DNA of 32,309 bases from Treponema sp. (GTDB lineage: Bacteria; Spirochaetota; Spirochaetia; Treponematales; Breznakiellaceae), in contig JAITAI010000016.1 in assembly GCA_031284195.1 (NCBI GenBank), positions 1 to 32,309 of the forward strand, in the 5' to 3' direction. A program made the position numbers and the translations under genes. Shown here piece after piece: positions 14,306 through 21,731 of the stretch. Below the pieces are notes generated by a model, which made no database searches, was not told where the DNA came from, and saw only the letters and a list, made by a program, of their open reading frames with translations. Position 1 is the stretch's first letter; every line of letters starts with the position of its first letter.

Positions 14306-15958
14306 TTATGTCCCCAATCTCAAAAAGGCGTCGTGGTATCCAATACCCCTGAAACGCTGCAAAAGGGCGCCGCTCTCTCCCAGGTTCATGGGACCCAGCA
14401 GAATCCGATAAAGAGGCCCCTCAGGGCTCTCTGAATTTTGAATGGTTAAGGGATAGACGGTTCCTATTTTAGATAATTCCGGCTCTACCAGTTCGGCTTT
14501 ATGGTACGCTCCTAATTGGAGATAATACTTACCCTTTTCCAAACGGCTGATCACTGGAACTGAAAACTTCAGAGGAAACCCAGCGTTTTTAGAGGGTTCC
14601 GGGACAGGTGGTATGAGGGGTGCTAATTCCCGGTTTGCTTGAAAATCCGCCACAGGATACGAGATTGAATCAATGATAAAGTTTGGGTCGATACTTTGGG
14701 CATTCTGAACTGGATTAGCAAGAGGGGCTATTTCTGCTTCCGTTGGAAGCCCGGTAGTCTCCCGTTCCAGAGGAGGCCGCTCTTCTGCAGGAGTCAGCCT
14801 AAGATTGTATGCATCCGCAGGGTATCGGGGCCCTTCAGAAACCTCAATCCCCTCTGGATTTGCTTCTTCGGTGCTCGGCTTCTCTTGTATCTTAAGGACC
14901 TCCTTGGCAACAGGGGGAATTTGGAGGGGCAAATGGGTTTCCGGCGTCACAAGACCTTCTTCCAAGATGGGTTTCTCATGTATCGTGAGGGACTCTTTAT
15001 CGGAACTGCTGAGCGGGGAGGCTTCTGGAGGATTAACATCGGGCATTTCCGTTCCTGTGTTGGATGCTCCGGTTTTTTCGGCAAGACCTCCCCCTTCTTG
15101 AGGAGAAAGGTTTACCGGCATTCCTTCTCCTATGCCGCTGCCTGATGCTTCCCCTCTACCGGTCTGTGGTTCAGGCTCCTTGGTACTTACGGTTCCTGCC
15201 AAATAGGTTTCCGGCTGTTCCAGCCGTTCTTCTGGTTTCTCATTGATGGTGACCCTGGGCTCTTCAGCGGTTTCAGGAAAGGGGGTAACATCAGGGTGAT
15301 TCGTTCCTGGGGATACTGGTTCTGCTGCAGAGAGGACCAGCAACTCTGGATTCGGATTCTCATCTATCCTTACTTCTGAAGGGGTACCGGGTTTATAGGC
15401 ATCCGGAATCTCTATAGCATCCTTGCTGGAGGTATCTTCTGGAGGTACTGAATCTGGACTTGCAGACCCGATGGTAGTTGGACTCTCAGGACCTAGGGAG
15501 GGTTTTTCAGGAAGCGTGCTCTCAGAAATCCCCTCTTCCCTATCATTCCTTTCAAGGGCTTCACCAGAGGGTATACTGCCTTTATTTTGAGCAAAGTATT
15601 TAGAAAAGGCTTCTGGATCTGCAGGCTGTATCATCTTGATTCTACCCAGCGATCCTATGGGCATCCCTATAGCCTCAGCAGCTTCCCTCGTAAGGGTGAT
15701 CAAGAGCCCTGGATTGTCTAAGCTGGCGGCAACGATAACCGGAACGGTCTTTTCTGTTTCAAGATTGGTAATATACACCACCGTATTCCGGGGAAATACA
15801 TTGGTAGCCACGTAGAGTCCGTCTGCAGGAAGTTCCCCATGAGCAGCAACCACCGCATTTCCTTCCCAGATGCTTCCTTCCCATTCGGATCCGTTAAGTA
15901 ATAGGATACACGCGGTTACAATAGATCCCACAAACTGCTTTTTTTTCATATATTTCAT
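14306..15958 (-). CDS. Exported RlpA-like / SPOR-domain protein with Pro/Glu repeats
   Basis: A 550-residue envelope protein. Residues 1-30 are a signal-type segment (MKYMKKKQFVGSIVTACILL). Residues ~45-112 resemble a double-psi beta-barrel of the RlpA type (DGLYVATNVFPRNTVVYITN; GLLITLTREAAEAIGM), with few obvious catalytic residues. Residues ~120-460 are Pro/Glu/Ser-rich, probably disordered, and contain imperfect repeats with 'IxEKP' cores. The C-terminal ~80 residues (KYYLQLGAYHKAELVEPEL; YRILLGPMNLGESGALLQRF) form a SPOR domain, which binds septal peptidoglycan lacking stem peptides. A role in cell-wall or division-site organisation is likely. It lies 92 nt downstream of another exported-protein gene. 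Confidence 0.85.
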   Translation of the reverse strand: MKYMKKKQFVGSIVTACILLLNGSEWEGSIWEGNAVVAAHGELPADGLYVATNVFPRNTVVYITNLETEKTVPVIVAASLDNPGLLITLTREAAEAIGMPIGSLGRIKMIQPADPEAFSKYFAQNKGSIPSGEALERNDREEGISESTLPEKPSLGPESPTTIGSASPDSVPPEDTSSKDAIEIPDAYKPGTPSEVRIDENPNPELLVLSAAEPVSPGTNHPDVTPFPETAEEPRVTINEKPEERLEQPETYLAGTVSTKEPEPQTGRGEASGSGIGEGMPVNLSPQEGGGLAEKTGASNTGTEMPDVNPPEASPLSSSDKESLTIHEKPILEEGLVTPETHLPLQIPPVAKEVLKIQEKPSTEEANPEGIEVSEGPRYPADAYNLRLTPAEERPPLERETTGLPTEAEIAPLANPVQNAQSIDPNFIIDSISYPVADFQANRELAPLIPPVPEPSKNAGFPLKFSVPVISRLEKGKYYLQLGAYHKAELVEPELSKIGTVYPLTIQNSESPEGPLYRILLGPMNLGESGALLQRFRGIGYHDAFLRLGT

Positions 15959-16050
15959 ACGTATACCCGTCCTTACAAGGTATTTTTACTTAATCCTGCA
16001 CAGAGAGCATACCCTGGCCTTCAAAAAGGTACGCCCAAGCTATGCGCTGG

Positions 16051-16548
16051 TCATCTTCCGAGATGAACAAGGAGGGTCCGGGCTGCTTTTTTGACCTCCA
16101 GGAGTTCTTCAGCCGGGGATAGGCTTCTGGTCTTTGGGTATTGTTGTTCCACCACACAACGATATGGCTTGGTGCTAAAAAGCTTCAGAGAAATCGTTTG
16201 GGGTCTTTGGGGAGCGCCTTCGATCATACCCTGATACTCCAGCAGGGCTAAGATAAAAAAATCAGCGCCCCCTGCAATGGCCTCCTTTAACTCTCCTTGG
16301 GCTTCATCGGGAAATTCTCCTGCTGATTTAACCTGAAGCTGCATAATAGGAGCATTACTTACGATATGACCTGCATCAAAAAATACATCCATCAAACTAC
16401 TTTCCCAGAGTCTTGAAAATTCAAGTACCGGCCTGTCCTGCGGGAGTCCTGTCTCTATAACCAGAAAGGTTATCGTTGCACCGGAAAGGGGAAACGTAAA
16501 ATAACTATGCAAGAATAAAATCACACTCAATGGTTTTACAAAACCCAT
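16051..16548 (-). CDS. Exported protein of unknown function
   Basis: A 165-residue protein with an N-terminal hydrophobic segment (PLSVILFLHSYFTFPLSGA) that should be a signal peptide. The mature part alternates strands and helices (ITFLVIETGLPQD; LWESSLMDVFFDAGHIVSNA; GGADFFILALLEYQG; ISLKLFSTKPYRCVVEQQY), a layout similar to small envelope proteins that are co-encoded with a SPOR protein in treponemes. No catalytic motif is visible. It precedes the SPOR gene on the same strand by about 90 nt and is probably cotranscribed. Confidence 0.72.
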   Translation of the reverse strand: MGFVKPLSVILFLHSYFTFPLSGATITFLVIETGLPQDRPVLEFSRLWESSLMDVFFDAGHIVSNAPIMQLQVKSAGEFPDEAQGELKEAIAGGADFFILALLEYQGMIEGAPQRPQTISLKLFSTKPYRCVVEQQYPKTRSLSPAEELLEVKKAARTLLVHLGR

Positions 16549-16894
16549 CTTTCTTAACCATTCTCCTGTATTTTTATCGGTACAATGATGGAGGTTCTGT
16601 AGGGGGTCTTAAAACGACAAGGTGTCATCCTGTACCGGATAGAACTAAGGGACTTCTGGAGACTTAGAAAAAAACCTCGATTTCCCTCTCTAATGAGTAT
16701 TTCATGGAGAACAGCAAACCCGCATTAAAGACGGTATGACTTCAATATAATGCTGTTACCCTGAATGTATACACGGTATCTCCTTCAGCAGTAGAAGCGT
16801 ATTGACGACCGGTAAAGGGGTATCTATTTCTATCCGGGACGTATACGGTTTGGAGATACCGGTTCAGTAGGCTAAAAATACCCTCATCTGGTAG
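16549..16894. other. Intergenic stretch, no gene seen
   Basis: About 350 nt between the exported-protein gene and the decayed cellulase-like fragment. Short frames are broken by stops on both strands. The right part may be more decayed sequence of the same former cellulase, since the frame upstream of 16892 reads without frameshift to a second stop, but similarity fades. Confidence 0.35.
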
Positions 16895-17113
16895 TTTGAA
16901 CCTTTTGAAGCCTGGACCGCGGTTCAGGGTATTCCTCGAAACCGGATCGTAGTAGCTGCATTTGGCTGTATGCAGGTGAATCCTGGAGCAGCAGTCTATC
17001 TGGAGGACTTGGTTGCATTGTTTAAGACCAGAGCTTACCATTGGGCCTTTTATTCCCTTCCAGGAAATATGGATAATTGGCTATTATCAAAAATCCTTCA
17101 TCTTCAGATCTAG
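16895..17113 (+). pseudogene. Decayed C-terminal fragment of a GH5-cellulase-like gene
   Basis: After an in-frame TAG at 16892, the plus strand stays open for 72 codons and reads GIPRNRIVVAAFGCMQVNPG, AAVYLEDLVALFKTRAYHWA and FYSLPGNMDNW. The order 'NRI.V..FGC', 'AYLxDLxxxF' and 'HWAFYSF' is typical of the C-terminal third of GH5 endoglucanases, where it surrounds the last catalytic Glu. Here the catalytic 'GEFGC' Glu is replaced (AAFGC), stops lie upstream, and the domain is otherwise missing. It looks like a dead remnant; the family call is from memory of motif order, not a search. Confidence 0.5.
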
Positions 17114-17159
17114 CCTGCATCCCGTCAGGAAAAAACTACTTTGTTTAGTCGTGAGCGGT

Positions 17160-17471
17160 TTAGAATTGGATTGAAAAATTCGAGTATTTCCCGGTGGGCC
17201 TGCGGGGTTCATAACGGAGGGAGTCCACCCGGGCGCTTGGAGGTCCTCGGTGAAGCCATTTAAGAAAAGAGGTCTGTTTTTCTGGAGGCCCTTCGGACCA
17301 GACCTCCACGGCCCCATCGCTTCTATTCCGTACCCATCCTGAAAGGCCAAGACGGCGGGCCTCATGGATGGCGGAATACCGAAATCCGACTCCCTGCACC
17401 CGGCCCCGAATAAGGGCCGAGAACGCAAACCCAACCACTTCTTTGGTTTCATCCACCGGCTTCATATTCAT
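17160..17471 (-). CDS. acyP: Acylphosphatase
   Basis: Acylphosphatases hydrolyse acyl phosphates such as acetyl- or carbamoyl-phosphate. The 103-residue protein has the signature ALIRGRVQGVGFRYSAIHEA, with catalytic Arg in GVGFR, and SGWVRNRSDGAVEVWSEG, with catalytic Asn in WVRN. The ferredoxin-like fold ends with RYEPRRPTGKYSNFSIQF. Family length is usually 90-100, so there are about ten extra N-terminal residues; the ATG at 17471 or 17465 is possible, and a weak AAGGA lies upstream. It stands alone, just after the terminator at 17541-17587. Confidence 0.94.
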   Translation of the reverse strand: MNMKPVDETKEVVGFAFSALIRGRVQGVGFRYSAIHEARRLGLSGWVRNRSDGAVEVWSEGPPEKQTSFLKWLHRGPPSARVDSLRYEPRRPTGKYSNFSIQF

Positions 17472-17540
17472 AGTTTTTCAGTCCTTTTTCTTATACTGCC
17501 ACAGGTCCGGCATAGCGAGCAAGATACCCATACCTTGTTA

Positions 17541-17587
17541 TAAAAAATAAAACCCCCCGGGAAAAGGAGGTGAGGAAACCCGGGAGG
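17541..17587 (-). terminator. Intrinsic terminator
   Basis: On the minus strand CCTCCCGGG (17587-17579) pairs with CCCGGGGGG (17561-17553), nine positions with one mismatch, followed by TTTTATTTTTTA (17552-17541). This is a clear Rho-independent terminator for the candidate RNA and/or luxS read-through, and it isolates acyP downstream. Confidence 0.85.
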
Positions 17588-17680
17588 CAAACTGATAATA
17601 CGGTTATTATTTAACTCAGATGCTAACAGCAAAACACTTTATGTCGGTGATGAAAAGGCACGTAATACCGTATCATCAGT
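17541..17680 (-). ncRNA. Candidate structured small RNA downstream of luxS
   Basis: A roughly 140-nt minus-strand transcript is predicted from a promoter (-35 TTGACC, 17-nt spacer, -10 TAACTT at 17692-17687) to an intrinsic terminator. The 5' arm CTGATGATACGGTATTA starts at 17679, the expected second transcribed base. It pairs with ATAATAACCGTATTATCAG (17610-17592) over 17 bp with a single bulge. One pair is G-U in the minus-strand RNA but would be C-A on the other strand, which assigns the strand. A ~50-nt apical region includes a mini-hairpin TGCT-gtt-AGCA. No known RNA family is recognised. Confidence 0.45.
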
Positions 17681-17686
17681 ACTTTT

Positions 17687-17715
17687 AAGTTACCCAAATT
17701 TCTCCATAGGGTCAA
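17687..17715 (-). promoter_or_regulatory. Possible promoter of the candidate small RNA
   Basis: TTGACC (17715-17710, five of six to consensus) and TAACTT (17692-17687, three of six) are spaced 17 nt apart. The predicted start at 17680 coincides with the base of the long stem, which strengthens an otherwise modest -10. Confidence 0.4.
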
Positions 17716-17723
17716 GGGTTTAG

Positions 17724-17757
17724 GGTTAAATATTACTATTTTTGTAATAAATTAACC
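17724..17757 (-). terminator. AT-rich hairpin just after luxS
   Basis: GGTTAA...TATTAC and GTAATA...TTAACC form a long AT-rich hairpin with loop AAAAAT, about 45 nt past the luxS stop. It lacks a T-run, so it may be an RNA-processing or weak termination site separating luxS from the candidate RNA. Confidence 0.35.
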
Positions 17758-17802
17758 GTCTACAACATCCCCTGATTTTGAAGGATCCGCATGGTCAAAC
17801 CC

Positions 17803-18279
17803 TTATTCTGGATAATTGAGGTTTTCCGTGGCCGGATGCTGCACAAGTTCCGCATACCGCCGGACTTCCCATTGGGCCATATCCAGGTTCTGTTCCCGCC
17901 AGTTTCCACATTCTGCAGGGGCGGCTCCGGGGATGGCCCCCTCAAACTTGAGGATCCAGTCCATCATTTCTCGCAGCAAGGGAAGTATCTCTGGAGAACT
18001 CCGGTCACCTTCCAGAATGAGGTAAAAACCAGTTCGGCATCCCATGGGGCCGAAGTATACCACCCGGTTCCCCCACTCCTTATGGGAGCGGAGAAAGGTG
18101 GCTCCTAGGTGTTCAATGGTATGCAAGGCAGGCATATCCATCACCGGCTCTTTATTCGGCTCTTTAAAACGGAGATCAAAGGTAGTGAGTACCAGAACCC
18201 CGAACCGATCCTTGCGAGAAACAAACACTCCCGGTTTTAAGCGGAGATGATCCACTTGAAAACTGGCAATTTTTTCCAT
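17803..18279 (-). CDS. luxS: S-ribosylhomocysteine lyase
   Basis: LuxS cleaves S-ribosylhomocysteine to homocysteine and DPD, the precursor of autoinducer-2. The 158-residue protein begins MEKIASFQVDHLRLKPGVFV, the canonical start. It has ALHTIEHLGATFLR with zinc ligands His53 and His57 and catalytic Glu56, FGPMGCRTGFYL with catalytic Cys80, and AECGNWREQNLDMA with zinc ligand Cys123. I chose ATG 18279 because AGGAGAGG is ideally spaced before it; an upstream ATG at 18297 would add six non-family residues. MtnN at 6846-7556 supplies its substrate. Confidence 0.97.
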   Translation of the reverse strand: MEKIASFQVDHLRLKPGVFVSRKDRFGVLVLTTFDLRFKEPNKEPVMDMPALHTIEHLGATFLRSHKEWGNRVVYFGPMGCRTGFYLILEGDRSSPEILPLLREMMDWILKFEGAIPGAAPAECGNWREQNLDMAQWEVRRYAELVQHPATENLNYPE

Positions 18280-18731
18280 ACTAACCTCTCCTATCACTTA
18301 TAAAAAGTACGAACTGAACCTAGTTTCTACAGTAACCTGTATCTGCTGAGGCGTTTCTAAAACTAATCGAGTTTTGGAAACGGCTCTAATGCTTGCAACT
18401 ATAGGATTAGGGGGTCTTTTTAGTCAAGGTAGCCTGGGTGTTTTCAAGATAAACCTATCGAAAAAACTTTTGGGGAGGTTGGGAGACTTGTTTCTGGGGC
18501 CCTGCATTTTTTTCTTTAAGATACGAAAGGAAGTCCTGCAAAATACAGCTCAGGCCTTACAGGGGAATAGGCGACTGATTCTGTCAAAGTGAAACGTCCA
18601 TATCCGCAGGTCCTTTGGACTTTAGGCTGCTAGAGGGACTGTACTTTGGCGGCCTGGAGCCACTTTTATAGCAGAATAAGGAGCTGAAAATCACCTAGCA
18701 GGACCTTGATCCCTGCTCCGAGAAGTTACGT
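18280..18731. other. Intergenic stretch between trkH and luxS
   Basis: About 450 nt. It holds a 12-bp hairpin (18353-18381) belonging to a repeat family, a hairpin AGCAGG/CCTGCT (18697-18717) just after trkH, and the short luxS leader. An open plus-strand frame (18374-18592) starts inside the hairpin and has no ribosome site; I do not regard it as a gene. Confidence 0.45.
18316..18385. repeat. GTTTC-hairpin repeat, copy 1
   Basis: GAACCTAGTTTCT is followed by a hairpin GTTTCTAAAACT (18353-18364), loop AATCG, AGTTTTGGAAAC (18370-18381), 12 bp with one G-U pair, then GGCTC. Similar pieces occur at 24520-24635 and 30383-30427. Confidence 0.45.
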
Positions 18732-20234
18732 TTATCCTGAGGGTTTATAAAACCTGGACCCACGCCTCCCTGTCCAATCATGCCTATAATCCCGGGAGAA
18801 ACATCCTAAAACGGTCCAGAGCTCAAGCCGTCCGGTGATCATCATAAAGGAAAGGAACCATTTGATATAAGCCGGTAAGCCATACAAACTCGTCGCCCCG
18901 CTTTCATCCCCGATGCTCAGGCCGATATTCCCTAGGATCATGAGGCTCATATTAAGCGCAGGAAACAAATCCATACCACTCGAACTCACCCAAAGCGTAG
19001 TGAGCAATACCAAGACCATATAACAAAAGACGAATCCTGCAACCCCATGAGCCACCTCATGAGGACCAGCTTTATGGTTAAAGGTAATGAGGAAAACCCC
19101 TTGAGGATAGATGAGTCTTCTTAGTTCATTGACCATTTGTTTAAAGAGCACTACATGACGAATCACCTTGATCCCCCCTGATGTTGACCCTGAACAGGCC
19201 CCTATGAACATGAGACAGAACAGGACCCCTTGGGCAAGAGGCGGCCAGCGGCTGTGGTCGGTAATGCTTAAGCCGGTGCTGGTTACTATGGATACTCCCT
19301 GGAAAAGGGCGTAACGTAGGCTTTGTTCAAAGGAAGAACCTCCCAGGGAGTTGTCGCTAGAAAACATGGATAAGATGATGAGCCCCGTAGAAACCAGGAT
19401 GATCCCCCCGTAGACCTTGGCTTCGGTGTTGCTAAGCATATCCCGGTACTTCCCCTGGAGGAGCCGGTAGAAGAGGGTAAAATTGAACCCTGCGAGGATC
19501 ATGAAGATGATACAGACCCAATGGATCCAGGGAGAAGGGTACGTAGCTAGACCCCCATTCCGAGAACTAAAACCTCCGGTAGCCACGGTGGAAAAAGCAT
19601 GGATCACTGCATCAAACCAGTTCATACCCCCTAAACATAAGAGTAGGCTTTGAAGGACGGTGAGCAGGGTATATATAAGCCACAGGATTTTAGCGGTGCT
19701 GGTGATCTTGGGGAGGATCTTGTTAGACTCAGGCCCAGAGGTTTCAGCCTTTACGAGCAGAAACCCTTCAATCCCAAGCAAGGGGAACAGCGCCACGGTG
19801 AGGACCACGATGCCCATACCTCCGAGCCAATGGGTCATGGCCCGCCAGAAAAGCAGAGACCGGGGTAGGGCTTCTACGTCTATGATGACGCTTGCCCCGG
19901 TAGTTGTGAATCCTGAAACGCTTTCAAAGACCGCATCAGAGAAACGGAGTATATACCCAGAGATATAGTAGGGTACGGCCCCTACAAGACAGGTAAAAAC
20001 CCAGGCCACAAAAACCAGTACTAAACCGTCACCAGCGCTGAGGGTGATTTTTTGTTTCCGGGTAACAAAGATCACCGGCAGGGCAATGATCAAGGTGGTT
20101 CCCATGCAAACCAGGAAGGTTTTCACCATGACGCCTTCTCCATAAGCAAGCCCCAGCAAGAGCGGTATCAACATGGTCAGCGCGATAAGACCCAAAAGGA
20201 ACATGAGGGGTCTAAGCAACGTTCCCAGGTTCAT
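18732..20234 (-). CDS. trkH: Potassium uptake protein TrkH (membrane subunit)
   Basis: TrkH is the K+-translocating membrane subunit of the Trk/Ktr system. The 500-residue protein is strongly hydrophobic with about ten membrane spans. The four pore-loop filter regions are visible: SGFTTTGASV, FSTVATGGFSS, SIVTSTGLSI and LGNIGLSIG. The segment ACSGSTSGGIKVIRH following the third loop is the typical gating region, and the C-terminus carries FMMITGRLELWTVL. The gene starts within the trkA stop (4-nt overlap), so the subunits are translationally coupled. A weak hairpin lies just past its stop. Confidence 0.95.
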   Translation of the reverse strand: MNLGTLLRPLMFLLGLIALTMLIPLLLGLAYGEGVMVKTFLVCMGTTLIIALPVIFVTRKQKITLSAGDGLVLVFVAWVFTCLVGAVPYYISGYILRFSDAVFESVSGFTTTGASVIIDVEALPRSLLFWRAMTHWLGGMGIVVLTVALFPLLGIEGFLLVKAETSGPESNKILPKITSTAKILWLIYTLLTVLQSLLLCLGGMNWFDAVIHAFSTVATGGFSSRNGGLATYPSPWIHWVCIIFMILAGFNFTLFYRLLQGKYRDMLSNTEAKVYGGIILVSTGLIILSMFSSDNSLGGSSFEQSLRYALFQGVSIVTSTGLSITDHSRWPPLAQGVLFCLMFIGACSGSTSGGIKVIRHVVLFKQMVNELRRLIYPQGVFLITFNHKAGPHEVAHGVAGFVFCYMVLVLLTTLWVSSSGMDLFPALNMSLMILGNIGLSIGDESGATSLYGLPAYIKWFLSFMMITGRLELWTVLGCFSRDYRHDWTGRRGSRFYKPSG

Positions 20235-21697
20235 AGAGGCGTACCAAACAACTTTTCGATTTCCTTTTCACTGCCGTTTTTAGCGATCAGGATGATGTGG
20301 TCCCCAACTTTAAAGCAATAATCCCCCTTGGGGATAAAAGAATCCCCTCCCCGGTTGACCAGCAGCAGAAGCCCCCCTGCAGAGAGCCGGAACACGGTGA
20401 TGGGTTTATCCGCCACAGGCGCGCCCTTTTCGATTTCAAGTTCAATGACGCCAATGTTACCGTCTCCGATGCGATGAATCCCCTTCACCCCACTCCTCAT
20501 GAGATGGGAAAGGATGGAATCCACCACAACGGATTTCATGGGGATCACTACGTCAACCCCAAGCTGCCGGGCTATGGTCCCATAGCCGGATCCCGTAACC
20601 AGGGCAACTGCCCGGCGAACTCCCCGGGATTTGAGGTAGATCGCGGTGATTATGTTGAGTTCCTGATGCCCTGTAGCAGTTACAATGAGGTCCAGGTCAG
20701 TGATCCGCTCTTCTGCAACAAAACTTTCATCGGAAATGTCCTCATTGAGGATGAGGGCCTCAGGGAAGCGGGCAGCCAGGTCCTTGCATAACTCATAATC
20801 CTGTTCGATGATGATCACCCGCCGCATAGTTTTGGGGAGTAACCGTTTAAGAAAAGAAAAAATGGAAGATCTTTTTTTGGATGCTCCCGGAACCGTAGGG
20901 CTGATTTCAGCAGTAAGGCGCGCTTTCCGGTTCCGATCCTGATCCGGGTACAGCAATCCTTCGGCGATGAGGGTTCCCACCCGTCCGCCACCAACGATGC
21001 CTATTTTTCGCAGACTCTGTTCAGATCGCCCGGCGTATTTAAAAACCTCATTCAGCTCTTTTTCTTTGGCTAACACATGGATTCGGTCTCCCTTGGTAAG
21101 GACCGTTATACCGCTGGGAAGGATGCTCTCTCCTTGCCGTTCCAGGAGGGTTACGAGGCTTTCGCCCTTTATGAGGGAACGGAAATTCTTGAGGGAGAAA
21201 CCGTCAAAGGCGCTGCCCGGGGCGACGTCGATGGAACCCAGCTGGTATGAGGTGTTGGCAAAGGCGAGAATATCCCCTATGGCGCCGTGTTCAATGGCGT
21301 TTAAAGCATATCGAGCAGCTTCCACATCAGGGTGCACGAAACGGTCGATACCCAAGATCCGCTCACCCGAGCGGTTCAGCCGGATATACTCGTCGTTTCT
21401 CACTCGGGCTATCTTGAGCAGATCCGGATACCGGGAAGCGGCGAGGCCGCAGATGAGCATGTTTACCTCATCAGAACCGGTAACACAGACCAGGGCATCG
21501 GCTTTGGCAATTCCCGCGTCTCCCAAGGCGCTGAGGCTGTTTCCTTCATCGTGGATTACCAGGCAATCCAAACGATTTGAGGCATGGCGAGCCCGCTCTT
21601 CATGAGACTCGATAAGGGAAACGTCGTGTTTTTCCTGAATGAGGCTGCGGCTTAACTGAGTTCCTACCAGACCTGCACCGACTATGATAATACGCAT
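20231..21697 (-). CDS. trkA: Trk potassium uptake protein TrkA (two RCK domains)
   Basis: TrkA is the cytoplasmic NAD(H)/nucleotide-binding regulator of TrkH. The 488-residue length matches the tandem two-RCK form. RCK1 begins RIIIVGAGLVGTQLSRSL with an acidic ribose ligand at SLIES, then CVTGSDEVNML; its TrkA-C part spans about 140-215. RCK2 begins IGIVGGGRVGTLIAEGL (residues ~232-248) and has VTATGHQELNI, and a second TrkA-C region ends the protein. An unusual ~40-residue basic insert (251-291) separates the second glycine loop from the following strand. The order aroA-trkA-trkH with short gaps suggests one operon. Confidence 0.94.
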   Translation of the reverse strand: MRIIIVGAGLVGTQLSRSLIQEKHDVSLIESHEERARHASNRLDCLVIHDEGNSLSALGDAGIAKADALVCVTGSDEVNMLICGLAASRYPDLLKIARVRNDEYIRLNRSGERILGIDRFVHPDVEAARYALNAIEHGAIGDILAFANTSYQLGSIDVAPGSAFDGFSLKNFRSLIKGESLVTLLERQGESILPSGITVLTKGDRIHVLAKEKELNEVFKYAGRSEQSLRKIGIVGGGRVGTLIAEGLLYPDQDRNRKARLTAEISPTVPGASKKRSSIFSFLKRLLPKTMRRVIIIEQDYELCKDLAARFPEALILNEDISDESFVAEERITDLDLIVTATGHQELNIITAIYLKSRGVRRAVALVTGSGYGTIARQLGVDVVIPMKSVVVDSILSHLMRSGVKGIHRIGDGNIGVIELEIEKGAPVADKPITVFRLSAGGLLLLVNRGGDSFIPKGDYCFKVGDHIILIAKNGSEKEIEKLFGTPL

Positions 21698-21731
21698 GAC
21701 TTTAGTTTATGCTATCTTTCTTTTCCCTTTT

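Noticed and set aside
16742-17041. Minus-strand 99-codon frame
   Set aside because: It is antisense to the GH5-like remnant, whose plus-strand frame gives the more protein-like translation.
18374-18592. Plus-strand 72-codon frame between trkH and luxS
   Set aside because: It begins inside a repeat hairpin, has no ribosome site and no recognisable domain.
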